A DNA stretch of 64,000 nt from SIG307 sp045596385 (GCA_045596385.1 JAZOCC010000018.1:1-64000); one strand, 5' to 3'; shown: positions 33,127-43,038, numbered from the stretch's first letter. The notes: generated from the letters alone by a model not told the origin. Numbers and translations: made by a program.

Positions 33127-34464
33127 ATGACAGAGAAGAATAAAAAAACAGACATTGTTATCATCGGCTGCGGTGTGGCGGGATTGTATTGTGCTCTTAA
33201 TTTGCCGCGGGAAAAGCAGATTGTCATTGTGTCCAAGGATGAATTTGAGCGAAGTGATTCCTTTTTGGCACAGGGCGGAATCTGTGTGTTGAGAGATGAC
33301 GAAGATTACGAGTCCTATTATGAAGACACCATGAAAGCGGGACATTACGAAAACAATCCTCGTTCCGTAGAGCTGATGATACGTTCCTCTCAGGAGGTGA
33401 TTCGGGATTTGATTGCCTGCGGTGCGGAGTTTGAAAAGGATGAGAACGGCTATGTGTATACGAGAGAAGGGGCGCATTCCAGACCCCGGATTTTGTTTCA
33501 TGAAGACGAAACCGGCAAGGAGATTACCTCAAAGCTTCTGGCGACGGTGAGAAAGCTGTCGAATGTGACTTTGATTGAGCATTATACCATGGTGGATTTA
33601 CTAACCAAGGACAATGTGTGCTACGGTATCGTAGGGCAGGATAAGGATGGGGGCTATTCCACAATCACGGCGGATTATACGGTACTGGCTACCGGCGGTA
33701 TCGGCGGATTGTATGAGCATTCCACGAATTTCCGGCATTTGACCGGAGATGCGCTGGCGGTGGCTTTGCGGCATGATATTAAACTGCAGAATATCGATTA
33801 CATACAGATTCATCCGACCACGCTGTATCAGGAAAAGCCGGGACGGAAGTTTTTGATTTCCGAGTCGGTGCGGGGCGAGGGCGCGATTTTACTTAATTCC
33901 AAGGGAGAGCGGTTTGTGGACGAGCTATTGCCCCGGGATGTGGTAACCCAGGCCATCCGGAAGGAAATGAAGAAAGAAGGCACTAAGCATGTGTGGCTTT
34001 CTCTGGCGCCGATTCCGAAGGAGGAGATTCTGAGTCATTTTCCGAATATTTACGCCAAGTGCCTGGAGGCAGGTTATGATATTACGAAGGAGCCTATACC
34101 GGTGGTTCCGGCTCAGCATTACTTTATGGGCGGTGTTGCGGTGGATGAGTACAGCAAGACCTCCATGGACCGGCTGTATGCGGTAGGCGAGACGGCCTGT
34201 AACGGGGTTCACGGAAAGAATCGTCTGGCCAGCAATTCCTTGCTGGAAAGCCTCGTGTTTGCGAAACGTGCGGCGGGACAGATGACAGAAGGCTATATTA
34301 CGCTGGATGGGGAAAAGGAACAGGAAATTTTAAATAACCCGGGCATAACGGAGGAAGCGACTTATGCCGGTTACGAAGAACAATATAAAAAAGCGGTGCT
34401 TGCCGCCATCGAAAAGGAGAAAGATTATCATGAACAATATCAGTATGACGTTGAACGCAGATGA
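33127..34464 (+). CDS. nadB: L-aspartate oxidase
   Basis: FAD enzyme that oxidises aspartate to iminoaspartate for NadA. The FAD-binding Rossmann motif (IIGCGVAGLY) is near residues 11-20, followed by SFLAQGGIC, HSRPRILFHEDETG and GVHGKNRLASNSLLES, all typical. At 445 residues it is shorter than E. coli NadB (about 540) because the C-terminal helical domain is reduced, as in several Clostridia. ATG 33127 gives the usual N-terminus; in-frame GTGs at 33088 and 33118 are possible. Its 3' end overlaps nadC by 35 bases. Confidence 0.92.
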   Translation: MTEKNKKTDIVIIGCGVAGLYCALNLPREKQIVIVSKDEFERSDSFLAQGGICVLRDDEDYESYYEDTMKAGHYENNPRSVELMIRSSQEVIRDLIACGAEFEKDENGYVYTREGAHSRPRILFHEDETGKEITSKLLATVRKLSNVTLIEHYTMVDLLTKDNVCYGIVGQDKDGGYSTITADYTVLATGGIGGLYEHSTNFRHLTGDALAVALRHDIKLQNIDYIQIHPTTLYQEKPGRKFLISESVRGEGAILLNSKGERFVDELLPRDVVTQAIRKEMKKEGTKHVWLSLAPIPKEEILSHFPNIYAKCLEAGYDITKEPIPVVPAQHYFMGGVAVDEYSKTSMDRLYAVGETACNGVHGKNRLASNSLLESLVFAKRAAGQMTEGYITLDGEKEQEILNNPGITEEATYAGYEEQYKKAVLAAIEKEKDYHEQYQYDVERR

Positions 34465-35281
34465 GTTGATTTTAAGTGCACTAAAGGAAGATATCAGCAG
34501 TGAGGACGTATCTACCAATGCAGTGATGCCGGACTATCAGCTGGGGGAAGTGGAACTGCTTTGTAAGGAAGACGGCGTCATTGCGGGACTGCCGGTATTT
34601 GCCAGAGTGTTTGAACTTTTGGATGCAAAGACTGAGGTGACCTTGTTTGCAAAGGATGGAGACGAAGTAAAGAAGGGCCAGAAACTGGGGGTCATCCGCG
34701 GAGATATCCGTGTGTTGTTGTCCGGTGAGCGTACCGCGCTGAACTATTTACAGCGGATGAGTGGTATCGCTACCTATACACGTTCCATTGCGGTGCTGTT
34801 TGAAGGTAGCAAGACGAAGCTTTTAGATACCCGAAAGACCACGCCGAACATGCGTATTTTTGAGAAGTATGCGGTAAAGGTAGGCGGAGGCTACAATCAC
34901 AGATACAATTTGAGTGACGGTGTGCTGTTAAAAGACAATCATATCGGCGCGGCCGGTAGTGTGGCAAAGGCTGTTGCCATGGCTAAGGAATATGCGCCGT
35001 TTGTGAGAAAGATTGAAATCGAAGTCGAGAATCTGGATATGTTTAAGGAAGCACTGGCAGCCGGTGCTGATATTATTATGCTGGATAACATGAGCGTGGA
35101 AGATATGAGAGAGGCGGTACGTCTGGCGGCAGGAAAGGCGGAAATCGAGTGCAGCGGTAACGTAACGAGAGAAAATGTAGAGCGTCTCATTGGCATCGGT
35201 GTGGATTACATTTCCAGCGGTGCGCTGACCCATTCTGCGCCGATTTTGGATCTTTCCTTAAAGAATCTGCACGCAATCTAA
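34430..35281 (+). CDS. nadC: nicotinate-nucleotide pyrophosphorylase (carboxylating)
   Basis: Converts quinolinate and PRPP to nicotinate mononucleotide. 283 residues, normal size. GERTALNYLQRMSGIAT, LDTRKTTPNMR and LLKDNHI are active-site blocks; EVENLDMF and LDNM follow as expected. AAAAGGAG before ATG 34430 lies inside nadB, and the genes overlap by 35 bases in different frames, which implies coupled translation. The frame is open further upstream inside nadB but lacks a good start. Confidence 0.95.
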   Translation: MNNISMTLNADELILSALKEDISSEDVSTNAVMPDYQLGEVELLCKEDGVIAGLPVFARVFELLDAKTEVTLFAKDGDEVKKGQKLGVIRGDIRVLLSGERTALNYLQRMSGIATYTRSIAVLFEGSKTKLLDTRKTTPNMRIFEKYAVKVGGGYNHRYNLSDGVLLKDNHIGAAGSVAKAVAMAKEYAPFVRKIEIEVENLDMFKEALAAGADIIMLDNMSVEDMREAVRLAAGKAEIECSGNVTRENVERLIGIGVDYISSGALTHSAPILDLSLKNLHAI

Positions 35282-35293
35282 AGGGGGAGCTTT

Positions 35294-35806
35294 ATGAAGG
35301 GAAAAGAACGTAGAAAGGAAATCGTGGCGATTATTATGGCGGCGGAAGAACCGGTATCGGGCTCCGTGCTTTCGGAGCGCCTGGGGGTGTCCCGTCAGAT
35401 TATCGTGCAGGATATTGCCATGCTGCGGGCGGAAGGATACGATGTGCTTTCCACCCATCAGGGCTATGTAATCACGAAGGGACCGTTTGCGGAGCGAGTG
35501 TTTAAGTTACGCCATACCAGCGAACAGACCGAGGATGAGCTGACCACCATTGTGACTATGGGGGGAACCGTTGTCAATGTGTTTGTGTGGCATAAGGTAT
35601 ACGGCAAAGTGGAAGCAGGCTTGAATATTTTTTCGGAGCGTAGCATTGCCCAGTTTATGGACGGGATTAAAAGCGGAAAATCCAAGGAACTGATGCATAT
35701 TACCGAAGGGTATCATTATCATACGGTACGGGCGGATTCGGAGGCGGTATTGGACGAAATCGGAGCCGCACTGGATAAGAAGGGGTATGTGGTTCCGGAA
35801 CTGTAA
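35294..35806 (+). CDS. niaR: nicotinate-responsive repressor NiaR
   Basis: A 170-residue transcription factor that represses NAD synthesis or niacin uptake when nicotinate is plentiful. N-terminal winged helix (about 5-60; LSERLGVSRQIIVQDIAML is the recognition part) and the 3H ligand domain (about 70-165), in which His residues near HTS, VWHKVYG and HYHT would bind a metal. AAAGGGGGAG precedes the ATG, 12 bases after nadC, so it is the fourth gene of the nad operon and probably controls it. Confidence 0.9.
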   Translation: MKGKERRKEIVAIIMAAEEPVSGSVLSERLGVSRQIIVQDIAMLRAEGYDVLSTHQGYVITKGPFAERVFKLRHTSEQTEDELTTIVTMGGTVVNVFVWHKVYGKVEAGLNIFSERSIAQFMDGIKSGKSKELMHITEGYHYHTVRADSEAVLDEIGAALDKKGYVVPEL

Positions 35807-35812
35807 GGGTGA

Positions 35813-35835
35813 ATGAAAAAGAAAAAGAAAAAGAA
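35813..35835 (+). repeat. tandem GAAAAA repeats
   Basis: GAAAAA is repeated four times in the leader of the following lipoprotein gene, just upstream of its ribosome site. Slippage here could shift spacing slightly. Confidence 0.6.
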
Positions 35836-35846
35836 GGGGAAAGCGA

Positions 35847-37523
35847 ATGAAGAAAAAGTGGATTTTAGGTGTGCTGTTGGCCGGTGCATTGTTTGGAATA
35901 ACCGGTTGTGGGATGAAGATGGATTACAGTGCATTGGATAAGATTGTAAACGGAACGAAGGATGAGGCTGTATTCGGTGAAACTGAGGAAAAGAAGAAAC
36001 CGGAGGTATATTCCAGACATAATATTTCGGAGGCTTCCGTAGGAGACTGTGTGATTTTCGGAAGCTATGAGCAGGACAATAATTTAAGAAACGGAAAAGA
36101 GCAGATTGAATGGATTGTATTGGATGAAACGGACGGGAAAAAGTTATTGATCAGCCGTTATATTCTGGACTCCCGGTATTATAGTAAGGAAGCTTTCCAA
36201 ACATGGGACAAAAGTTCTTTGCGTGTGTGGCTGAACAAAGATTTTTATAACGAAGCCTTTTCCGAAAGAGAAAAAAAGTACATTGCCGCCACCTCCTTAA
36301 GCAATCCGGATAATACGTATTATGAAGAATTGGTAAAGCCGTATGCTACCGTGGATGTTATCTTTTTGTTGGGGGCAGAGGAAGCGGAGGCTTATAAAAA
36401 TACGGCGGCTACTGCAACAATTATGACGGAGGGAGTTGTTTCCACCGCATATGCCCGTGCAAACGGTTTGCGGTTGCTTAAAATGAGCGAACAGGGGGAG
36501 TCTTATTGGTGTGTGTTGCGTTCCTGCGGCTACCATGATGCATATGCCGCACTGATAAGCGCAAACGGAACGATAGACAGAGGCGGTATTTCCATTAGCG
36601 AGGAAGGCTTGGGAGTACGCCCGGTACTTTGGATTTGTGAAAAGGAACAGGCAAAGGCACCGAGTTATATTCCAGGAGCAGAGAGAGAAGAAGCTTCGGA
36701 CAATAATACCGATGATAATACCCAGGGGAATACCGGAGAAGATGCGAAGGGTGATGAGCCGCAGGATAATCAGGAAATATCTCCGAAGCCTGAGGTAACA
36801 AAAGCACCGTCCGAGGACAATCCTAAAGTCACAAAGGCACCGTCCGAACCGGAGGTAAAACCTACAAAGGTGCCTGTTGTTGAAAAGGAAGAGAAACCGG
36901 AGCAGGAGGCTTTCAAATATGTTACATTCGGAAGCTATGAGCAGGATAATAATACGGACAACGGAAAGGAAGCAATCGAATGGATTGTTCTGGAGGAAAA
37001 GGGCGGAAAGGCACTTTTGGTCAGCCGGTATATATTGGATGCCAATCATGTAGAGCAATTTTATGATATATGGGAGGAGCGTCCGATTCGTACCTGGTTG
37101 AATGAGGAGTTTTATAATACTGCATTTTCCAAGAAAGAAAAGAAATCTGTTATAGAGTCTGAGATTGCGAATCCGGATAATGACGGATATGATGTACCGG
37201 AGTCTGAGACGAAGGAGCTTGTATTTTTATTAAGTGTAAACGAAGTGGAACGTTATTTCGGTGAAAATGACAGTGTTTACGGCAATTCGAGACTTGCTAC
37301 GAGTGCAACCGCATATGCAGTGGCACAAGGTGTGCGAGTGATGGAATACGGCGGAATCGGAGACGGAAATTCCGATTGGGATTTGCGATCCAACGGATAT
37401 CATGAAGGTTATGCGGCATGGGTAAACGATTGCGGTCAGACCTACGCAGGAGGACATGCTCAGGCAGAAAACAGAGGTATTCGTCCGGCAATTTATGTAG
37501 ATGCTGCTGAATTAGAAGATTAG
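35847..37523 (+). CDS. lipoprotein with two DUF6273-like domains
   Basis: A 558-residue surface lipoprotein. Signal peptide with lipobox ITGC (Cys21). Two homologous domains (about 55-275 and 350-555) each start with a TFGSYEQDNN/IFGSYEQDNN block, then IEWIVL, SRYIL, RVWLN or RTWLN and a Phe-Tyr-Asn segment, as in DUF6273, a family of cell-surface proteins of unknown role. A charged linker (about 280-345) with TKAPSE repeats joins them. AAGGGGAAAG before ATG 35847. It lies 40 bases after niaR with no terminator between, so it may be cotranscribed with the nad genes, though function gives no link. Confidence 0.82.
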   Translation: MKKKWILGVLLAGALFGITGCGMKMDYSALDKIVNGTKDEAVFGETEEKKKPEVYSRHNISEASVGDCVIFGSYEQDNNLRNGKEQIEWIVLDETDGKKLLISRYILDSRYYSKEAFQTWDKSSLRVWLNKDFYNEAFSEREKKYIAATSLSNPDNTYYEELVKPYATVDVIFLLGAEEAEAYKNTAATATIMTEGVVSTAYARANGLRLLKMSEQGESYWCVLRSCGYHDAYAALISANGTIDRGGISISEEGLGVRPVLWICEKEQAKAPSYIPGAEREEASDNNTDDNTQGNTGEDAKGDEPQDNQEISPKPEVTKAPSEDNPKVTKAPSEPEVKPTKVPVVEKEEKPEQEAFKYVTFGSYEQDNNTDNGKEAIEWIVLEEKGGKALLVSRYILDANHVEQFYDIWEERPIRTWLNEEFYNTAFSKKEKKSVIESEIANPDNDGYDVPESETKELVFLLSVNEVERYFGENDSVYGNSRLATSATAYAVAQGVRVMEYGGIGDGNSDWDLRSNGYHEGYAAWVNDCGQTYAGGHAQAENRGIRPAIYVDAAELED

Positions 37524-37533
37524 AAATCTTTGC

Positions 37534-37561
37534 TTGCATTTTTTTACATTTCTTTTATAAT
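37534..37561 (+). promoter_or_regulatory. promoter of nrdR and downstream genes
   Basis: TTGCAT (37534-37539) and TATAAT (37556-37561), 16-bp spacer. The leader to nrdR is about 75 bases. Confidence 0.65.
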
Positions 37562-37643
37562 AGAATTAAGAGAAGAGCATTTCGAGGTTTGCAAGGGTTT
37601 GTAAAATTCGAAGGGTTGCGTTATGCAACAGAAGGGGGAACTT

Positions 37644-38099
37644 ATGAAGTGTCCGTTTTGCGGAAAAGAAAATACGAGGGTAATCGATTCCAGACCGGCA
37701 GATGACGGCGGATCGATTCGAAGAAGACGTCAGTGTGACGAGTGCGGCAAACGTTTTACCACCTATGAGAAGGTGGAGACCATTCCGCTTGTTGTCATTA
37801 AGAAGGATAATATCAGAGAAGCGTACGACCGTGCGAAGATTGAGTCCGGTGTATTCCGCTCCTGTCACAAGCGTCCGATTTCCGTAGACCAGATTACGAC
37901 ATTGGTGGATGAGATTGAAACGATTATTTTCGGTCTTGAGGAAAAGGAGATTCCGAGCAGTAAAATCGGAGAAATTGTTATGGATAAGCTGAAGGATCTG
38001 GATGCGGTGGCATACGTACGATTTGCGTCCGTTTACCGCGAATTCAAGGATGTAAATACCTTCATGCAGGAGATTAAGAAGATTCTGGACACCAAGTAG
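37644..38099 (+). CDS. nrdR: transcriptional repressor NrdR
   Basis: Zinc-ribbon and ATP-cone repressor of ribonucleotide reductase genes that senses dATP/ATP. 151 residues; zinc ligands Cys3, Cys6, Cys31, Cys34 (CPFCG, CDECG); the RRRRQCDECGKRFTTYE block is the family signature; ATP-cone at about 45-135. AGAAGGGGG precedes ATG 37644; an upstream in-frame ATG at 37623 has none. No ribonucleotide reductase gene is in the window, so it acts elsewhere. Confidence 0.97.
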   Translation: MKCPFCGKENTRVIDSRPADDGGSIRRRRQCDECGKRFTTYEKVETIPLVVIKKDNIREAYDRAKIESGVFRSCHKRPISVDQITTLVDEIETIIFGLEEKEIPSSKIGEIVMDKLKDLDAVAYVRFASVYREFKDVNTFMQEIKKILDTK

Positions 38100-38177
38100 T
38101 AGTCCGGAACGGGTCGGATGCCGGAGAAGGTGTCCGGCAGTAGAGTTTATGAATCTTTCCGCAAGGGAAAGGATGTT

Positions 38178-39704
38178 ATGTTAGGTAAAGTGTACTCTGC
38201 GGCGGTGCTGGGCATTGAGGCGGAGCTGATTACGGCAGAAGCGGACGTAAAGGACGGTCTGCCGTGCTTTTCCATGGTCGGGGCACTGGCCTGCGAGACC
38301 AGGGAGGCAAGGGAACGGGTGCGGATTGCACTGGAGAATTCCGGCTATCGTCTGCCGGTGAAACGGATTACGGTTAATCTTTCACCGGCAGATATCAAAA
38401 AAGAGGGGACAGCCTTCGATTTGTCCATCGCGATAGCCGTCTTGACCGCTTTCGGTTATATTTCGGAAAAATCAATTGAAAAAAGTATGTTTCTGGGAGA
38501 ACTGTGTCTTGACGGCACGATTAACCCGGTACCCGGTGTTTTGCCGTCCGCCTGTCTTGCCAAGGAGGAGGGCTTTTTGCAGATGTTTGTGCCGGAGGAG
38601 AATGGAAAGGAAGCCTCTGCGGTAGGGGATTTTTTTGTATACGGTGTGAAATCCTTGCGGGAGGTAGTGGAGGCTTTAAACGGGAACGGGGACATTTTGC
38701 CGTACCGGGAACAGGAAACGGAGGAGCCGGAGACAGTCACGGAGCGGTACGATTTTTCCGAAGTACAGGGACAGCATATGGCAAAGCGTGCTCTGGAAAT
38801 CGCTGCGGCGGGGAGGCACAATGTGCTGATGATCGGGCCACCGGGCACAGGAAAGACGATGTTGGCAAAACGGATACCATCGATTTTGCCGGCATTGAAT
38901 TTTGAGGAAAGTCTGGAAATTTCAAAAATATACAGTGTGGCGGGACGGCTTGCCGGAAAGAAGCTGATTTCGGAACCGCCTTTTCAGGCGCCGCACCATA
39001 CTGTGACTCAGTCGGCGCTGGCGGGAGGCGGACGCCGGGCAACACCGGGGATGATTAGTCTGGCCCATAAGGGTGTGTTGTTTTTGGATGAGTTTCCGGA
39101 GTTCCGGAGGGAGACGATTGAGATTTTACGGCAGCCGCTGGAGGAGAGAAAGATTACGGTGGCCCGGTTTGATGCCACCTACGAGTATCCTGCGGGAGGG
39201 ATGCTGGTGGCAGCCATGAATCCCTGCGGTTGCGGGTTTTACCCGGATCGCAGCAGGTGTAATTGTTCGGCAATGCAAATCAAACGCTATCTCGGAAAAA
39301 TCAGCCGGCCGCTTCTGGAACGGTTTGATATGTGTATGGAGGTGCTGCCGATTTCCTTCCGGGATTTGAAGAAAGAGACGAAGGAGGAGAGCTCTGCCGA
39401 GATACGGAAGCGTGTGGAGGCGGCAAGAGTGCGACAGGAGGAACGATACAAGGGAACGGCGTTTTTCTGTAATTCCGAGGTGCCGGGAGGAGATGTAAAA
39501 AAGTATTGTGTCCTGACAGAGGGGGCAAAACAGCGTATCGAAGAGGCATATGAGCGGCTTTCTTTAAGTGCGCGGTCGTATCACCGGATATTAAAGACTG
39601 CCCGGACCATTGCGGATCTGGCAGGAACGGAGCAGGTTGAAGAAGCACATGTGGCAGAGGCGTTGCTCTACCGGGAGCCGGACAGAAAGTATTGGGGGGA
39701 GTAG
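38178..39704 (+). CDS. comM: YifB/ComM family Mg-chelatase-like AAA+ ATPase
   Basis: A 508-residue helicase-like AAA+ protein; in natural transformation ComM drives branch migration. N-terminal domain (about 1-180), Walker A GPPGTGKT (220-227), LDEFPEF as Walker B region and the Cys-rich insert CGCGFYPD...CNC. GGAAAGG supports ATG 38178 and gives the family's usual MxxKVYSAA start; an upstream ATG at 38118 would add 20 unrelated residues. dprA follows with a 3-base gap, a combination that points to DNA uptake or recombination. Confidence 0.92.
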   Translation: MLGKVYSAAVLGIEAELITAEADVKDGLPCFSMVGALACETREARERVRIALENSGYRLPVKRITVNLSPADIKKEGTAFDLSIAIAVLTAFGYISEKSIEKSMFLGELCLDGTINPVPGVLPSACLAKEEGFLQMFVPEENGKEASAVGDFFVYGVKSLREVVEALNGNGDILPYREQETEEPETVTERYDFSEVQGQHMAKRALEIAAAGRHNVLMIGPPGTGKTMLAKRIPSILPALNFEESLEISKIYSVAGRLAGKKLISEPPFQAPHHTVTQSALAGGGRRATPGMISLAHKGVLFLDEFPEFRRETIEILRQPLEERKITVARFDATYEYPAGGMLVAAMNPCGCGFYPDRSRCNCSAMQIKRYLGKISRPLLERFDMCMEVLPISFRDLKKETKEESSAEIRKRVEAARVRQEERYKGTAFFCNSEVPGGDVKKYCVLTEGAKQRIEEAYERLSLSARSYHRILKTARTIADLAGTEQVEEAHVAEALLYREPDRKYWGE

Positions 39705-39707
39705 CAG

Positions 39708-40877
39708 ATGGAGAAAAAAGAAAATTTGCAGGAACTTCAAAGGAAACGGCACAGTATCTGGCATGCCTTTGCATCCTTCTGTATTACACCGAAGATGCAG
39801 GATGCGGTACTGGCGTATTTCGAGACACCGGACAACGCCCTTACGGCAACGGATAGGGAATGGGACACCTTTTTTCGTCTGGCGGAGCAGTTTGCGTTTA
39901 CGGAGACGGAAAAAGCCTCCGTACGGGAGGTGCGGAAGCGGGACCATGAGAAGGCTTATGCGGAGGTGGAAGCACAGGGAGTCGGATTTGTGACACAGGA
40001 GGATGCGGAATACCCGGAAAAGCTGCGGAAAATTTTTTCTGCACCCCGTTATTTCTATTATAAAGGAAGACTTCCCGGAGAAACGCCGGCGGTGGCAATT
40101 ATCGGTGCCAGAAAGTGTTCTCACTACGGCAGTGAGAGTGCCCGGCGCATAGCGAGGGAATTGGCTGTACAGGGAATCGATGTAATATCCGGGCTTGCTT
40201 ATGGCGTGGATAAGGCCGCTCATGACGGTGCACTGGCAGGCGGGGGAACCACCTACGGTATTCTGGGTTGCGGTCCGGATGTCTGTTATCCGAAGGGACA
40301 TAAAGATACCTACGACCGGATTCTTATGACCGGAGGAGGGATTATTTCGGAGTATCCGCCGGGGACCCAGCCCCTTTCCTGGTTCTTTCCGCAACGCAAC
40401 CGGATTATCGCAGGATTGTCTGATGGGATATTGGTGACGGAGGCAAGGAAAAAGAGCGGCACCTTGATTACCGTATCCTTCGGTCTGGAGTATGGAAAGA
40501 ATATTTATGCCGTGCCGGGGCGGGTGGACGATGTCTTAAGCGAGGGGTGCAATTATTTGATTAAAGAAGGTGCGAAACTGACGATTTCCGCCGCAGATAT
40601 TCTGGAGGATTTACAGTCGTTTTTTTCTGCAAAATCGAAGAAAAGCAGTGTTCATAAATGTAAAAATTATGAATTTTTAAAAAATATACTTGCATCAAAT
40701 GAAAAAATGGTGTATGCTAGTTTGCGTTTGAAGCCAAAACATATAGAAGAAATACGAGAAGAAACGAAGCTTATGCCGGGAGAATTGGCGGCAATTTTAG
40801 AGAAGCTTTCTTCTTATGGTTGTATAAAAAGGTACGGACAGGCATATTATGCATTGTCGGACGAAATGAATAGATAG
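39708..40877 (+). CDS. dprA: DNA-processing protein DprA
   Basis: Loads RecA on incoming single-stranded DNA during transformation. 389 residues: N-terminal SAM-like helical part (about 1-100), Rossmann-like core (about 100-310) with GARKCSHYG, SGLAYGVDKAAH, SEYPPG and FPQRNRIIAGL, and a C-terminal winged helix (about 325-385). An A+T-rich linker separates core and winged helix. It starts 3 bases after comM. topA follows 24 bases later, an order conserved in Firmicutes. Confidence 0.95.
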   Translation: MEKKENLQELQRKRHSIWHAFASFCITPKMQDAVLAYFETPDNALTATDREWDTFFRLAEQFAFTETEKASVREVRKRDHEKAYAEVEAQGVGFVTQEDAEYPEKLRKIFSAPRYFYYKGRLPGETPAVAIIGARKCSHYGSESARRIARELAVQGIDVISGLAYGVDKAAHDGALAGGGTTYGILGCGPDVCYPKGHKDTYDRILMTGGGIISEYPPGTQPLSWFFPQRNRIIAGLSDGILVTEARKKSGTLITVSFGLEYGKNIYAVPGRVDDVLSEGCNYLIKEGAKLTISAADILEDLQSFFSAKSKKSSVHKCKNYEFLKNILASNEKMVYASLRLKPKHIEEIREETKLMPGELAAILEKLSSYGCIKRYGQAYYALSDEMNR

Positions 40878-40901
40878 CTTATGGAAAGGTAAGGACAGCA
40901 A

Positions 40902-42977
40902 ATGGCAAAAAATTTACTGATTGTGGAATCTCCTGCAAAGGCAAAGACCATTAAGAAGTTTTTGGGTACCAATTATGAGGTGCTGGCGTCCAACGGTCAT
41001 GTACGGGATATTCCGAAGAGCCGTATGGGCATTGATGTTGATAACGACTATGAACCGAAATATATTACAATCCGCGGAAAGGGTGATGTGCTTGCAAAGC
41101 TTCGTAAGGAAGTAAAGAAAGCAGAGAATGTTTATCTTGCAACCGACCCCGACCGTGAGGGAGAGGCAATCAGTTGGCATCTTGCGGAAGCTTTAAAGAT
41201 TCCGGATGAGGAAGTAAAGAGAATTACCTTTAATGAGGTTACGAAAAACGCAGTAAGGAATTCGATAAAAGAAGCTCGCGGTATTGATATGAATCTGGTA
41301 GATGCCCAACAGGCAAGACGTATTTTGGACCGCATGATCGGTTACCGGATCAGTCCGCTTCTTTGGGATAAAGTAAAGAGAGGCTTGAGTGCGGGCCGGG
41401 TGCAGTCCGTGGCACTTCGTATCATTTGTGACAGAGAAGAGGAAATCAATGCATTTGTACCGCAGGAATACTGGTCTTTGGATGCGGATTTTTCCGTGAA
41501 GGGAATGAAAAAGCCGTTCCGTGCGAAATTCTATGGCACAAGCGAAGGAAAAGTGGCCATTTCCTCGGAAGATGAGGCAAATAAGATTCTGACAGCAGTA
41601 AAGAAGGCAAAGTTTAAAGTCGGCGAAATTAAGATGGGAGAACGGAAGCGTCAGCCGGCGCCGCCGTTTACCACCAGTACGTTGCAGCAGGAAGCTGCAA
41701 AGGCACTGAATTTCTCCACGCAGAAGACCATGCGTCTGGCGCAGCAGTTATATGAAGGTGTGGATGTGAAGGGTCATGGAACGGTTGGTTTGATTACGTA
41801 TCTTCGTACCGATTCCGTTCGTGTGTCGGAGGAAGCGGATGCGGCCGCAAAGCAGTTTGTTGCGGATAATTACGGCAAAGAGTTTGTGATTGAGGCGGAA
41901 CAAAAGAAGGCGGATAAAAAGAAGATTCAGGATGCTCACGAAGCGATTCGTCCGACCTATGTGGATTTGACGCCGGCAACGGTGAAGGAGTCTCTTTCCA
42001 GAGATTTGTTCCGGTTGTATCAGCTTATCTGGAAGCGTTTTATTGCCAGCCGTATGCAGGCTGCAAGATATGAAACGGCTACCGTTAAGCTTGACGGTGG
42101 CGGATATCGCTTTACGGCGACTACTTCGGAATTGGTATTTGATGGTTTTATGGCAGTGTATTGTCCGGAGGAAGAGGAAGATACGGATGAGGTAAAAGGC
42201 GGTTTCTTAAAGAATTTGACCAAGGATTCCGAGATTACACTTGCGGAATTATTTCCGGCAAGACATTTTACGACACCGCCGGCGCATTATAACGAAGCGT
42301 CCTTGGTAAAGACTTTGGAAGAGTTGGGAATCGGCCGCCCGAGTACCTATGCACCTACGATTACGACCATCCTTGCAAGACGTTATGTGGTAAAAGAAAA
42401 CAAGAATTTATATGTGACCGAAATCGGCGAAGCGGTGAACCGTATTATGCGTCAGGCATTTTGCTCCATTGTGGATGTAAACTTTACGGCGACGATGGAA
42501 GCGCTTCTGGATGCCGTGGAAAACGGTGATGTATATTGGAAGACAATTGTACGAAATTTCTATCCGGACTTGGAAGAATCTCTGGCAAATGCGGAGAAAG
42601 AACTGGAAAACATTAAAATCGAGGACGAAGTATCCGATGTGGTCTGCGAGGTGTGCGGAAGACAGATGGTAATCAAGTACGGTCCTCACGGAAAGTTCCT
42701 TGCGTGTCCGGGATTCCCGGAATGCCGCAACACGAAACCGTATTTGGAAAAGATCGGTGTGCCGTGTCCGGTGTGCGGAAAAGAAGTGGTAGTGCGCAAG
42801 ACAAAGAAGGGAAGACGTTATTACGGTTGCGAAGCAAATCCGGAGTGTGATTTCATGGCATGGCAGAAGCCGTCCGGGAAAAACTGTCCGCAGTGTGGCG
42901 GGATTCTTCTGGAAAAGGGCAACAAGCTGGCCTGTGCATCGGAAGAATGCGGTTATGTGGAAATGAGTGAGAAATAG
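40902..42977 (+). CDS. topA: DNA topoisomerase I
   Basis: Relaxes negative supercoils through a 5'-phosphotyrosine. 691 residues: Toprim domain (about 3-120, with ATDPDREGEAISWHL), catalytic core with active-site Tyr300 in ITYLRTDS, and three C-terminal zinc fingers (CEVCG/CPGFPEC, CPVCG/CEANPEC, CPQCGG/CASEEC). Essential housekeeping enzyme. Upstream AAGGTAAGGA acts as ribosome site. About 150 bases without a hairpin terminator separate it from codY. Confidence 0.98.
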   Translation: MAKNLLIVESPAKAKTIKKFLGTNYEVLASNGHVRDIPKSRMGIDVDNDYEPKYITIRGKGDVLAKLRKEVKKAENVYLATDPDREGEAISWHLAEALKIPDEEVKRITFNEVTKNAVRNSIKEARGIDMNLVDAQQARRILDRMIGYRISPLLWDKVKRGLSAGRVQSVALRIICDREEEINAFVPQEYWSLDADFSVKGMKKPFRAKFYGTSEGKVAISSEDEANKILTAVKKAKFKVGEIKMGERKRQPAPPFTTSTLQQEAAKALNFSTQKTMRLAQQLYEGVDVKGHGTVGLITYLRTDSVRVSEEADAAAKQFVADNYGKEFVIEAEQKKADKKKIQDAHEAIRPTYVDLTPATVKESLSRDLFRLYQLIWKRFIASRMQAARYETATVKLDGGGYRFTATTSELVFDGFMAVYCPEEEEDTDEVKGGFLKNLTKDSEITLAELFPARHFTTPPAHYNEASLVKTLEELGIGRPSTYAPTITTILARRYVVKENKNLYVTEIGEAVNRIMRQAFCSIVDVNFTATMEALLDAVENGDVYWKTIVRNFYPDLEESLANAEKELENIKIEDEVSDVVCEVCGRQMVIKYGPHGKFLACPGFPECRNTKPYLEKIGVPCPVCGKEVVVRKTKKGRRYYGCEANPECDFMAWQKPSGKNCPQCGGILLEKGNKLACASEECGYVEMSEK

Positions 42978-43038
42978 GAAGATTTTTATTCATTGTTCAC
43001 AAAAAAACGTCGTAGTGTGTCAAATGTTCAATTTGCAC

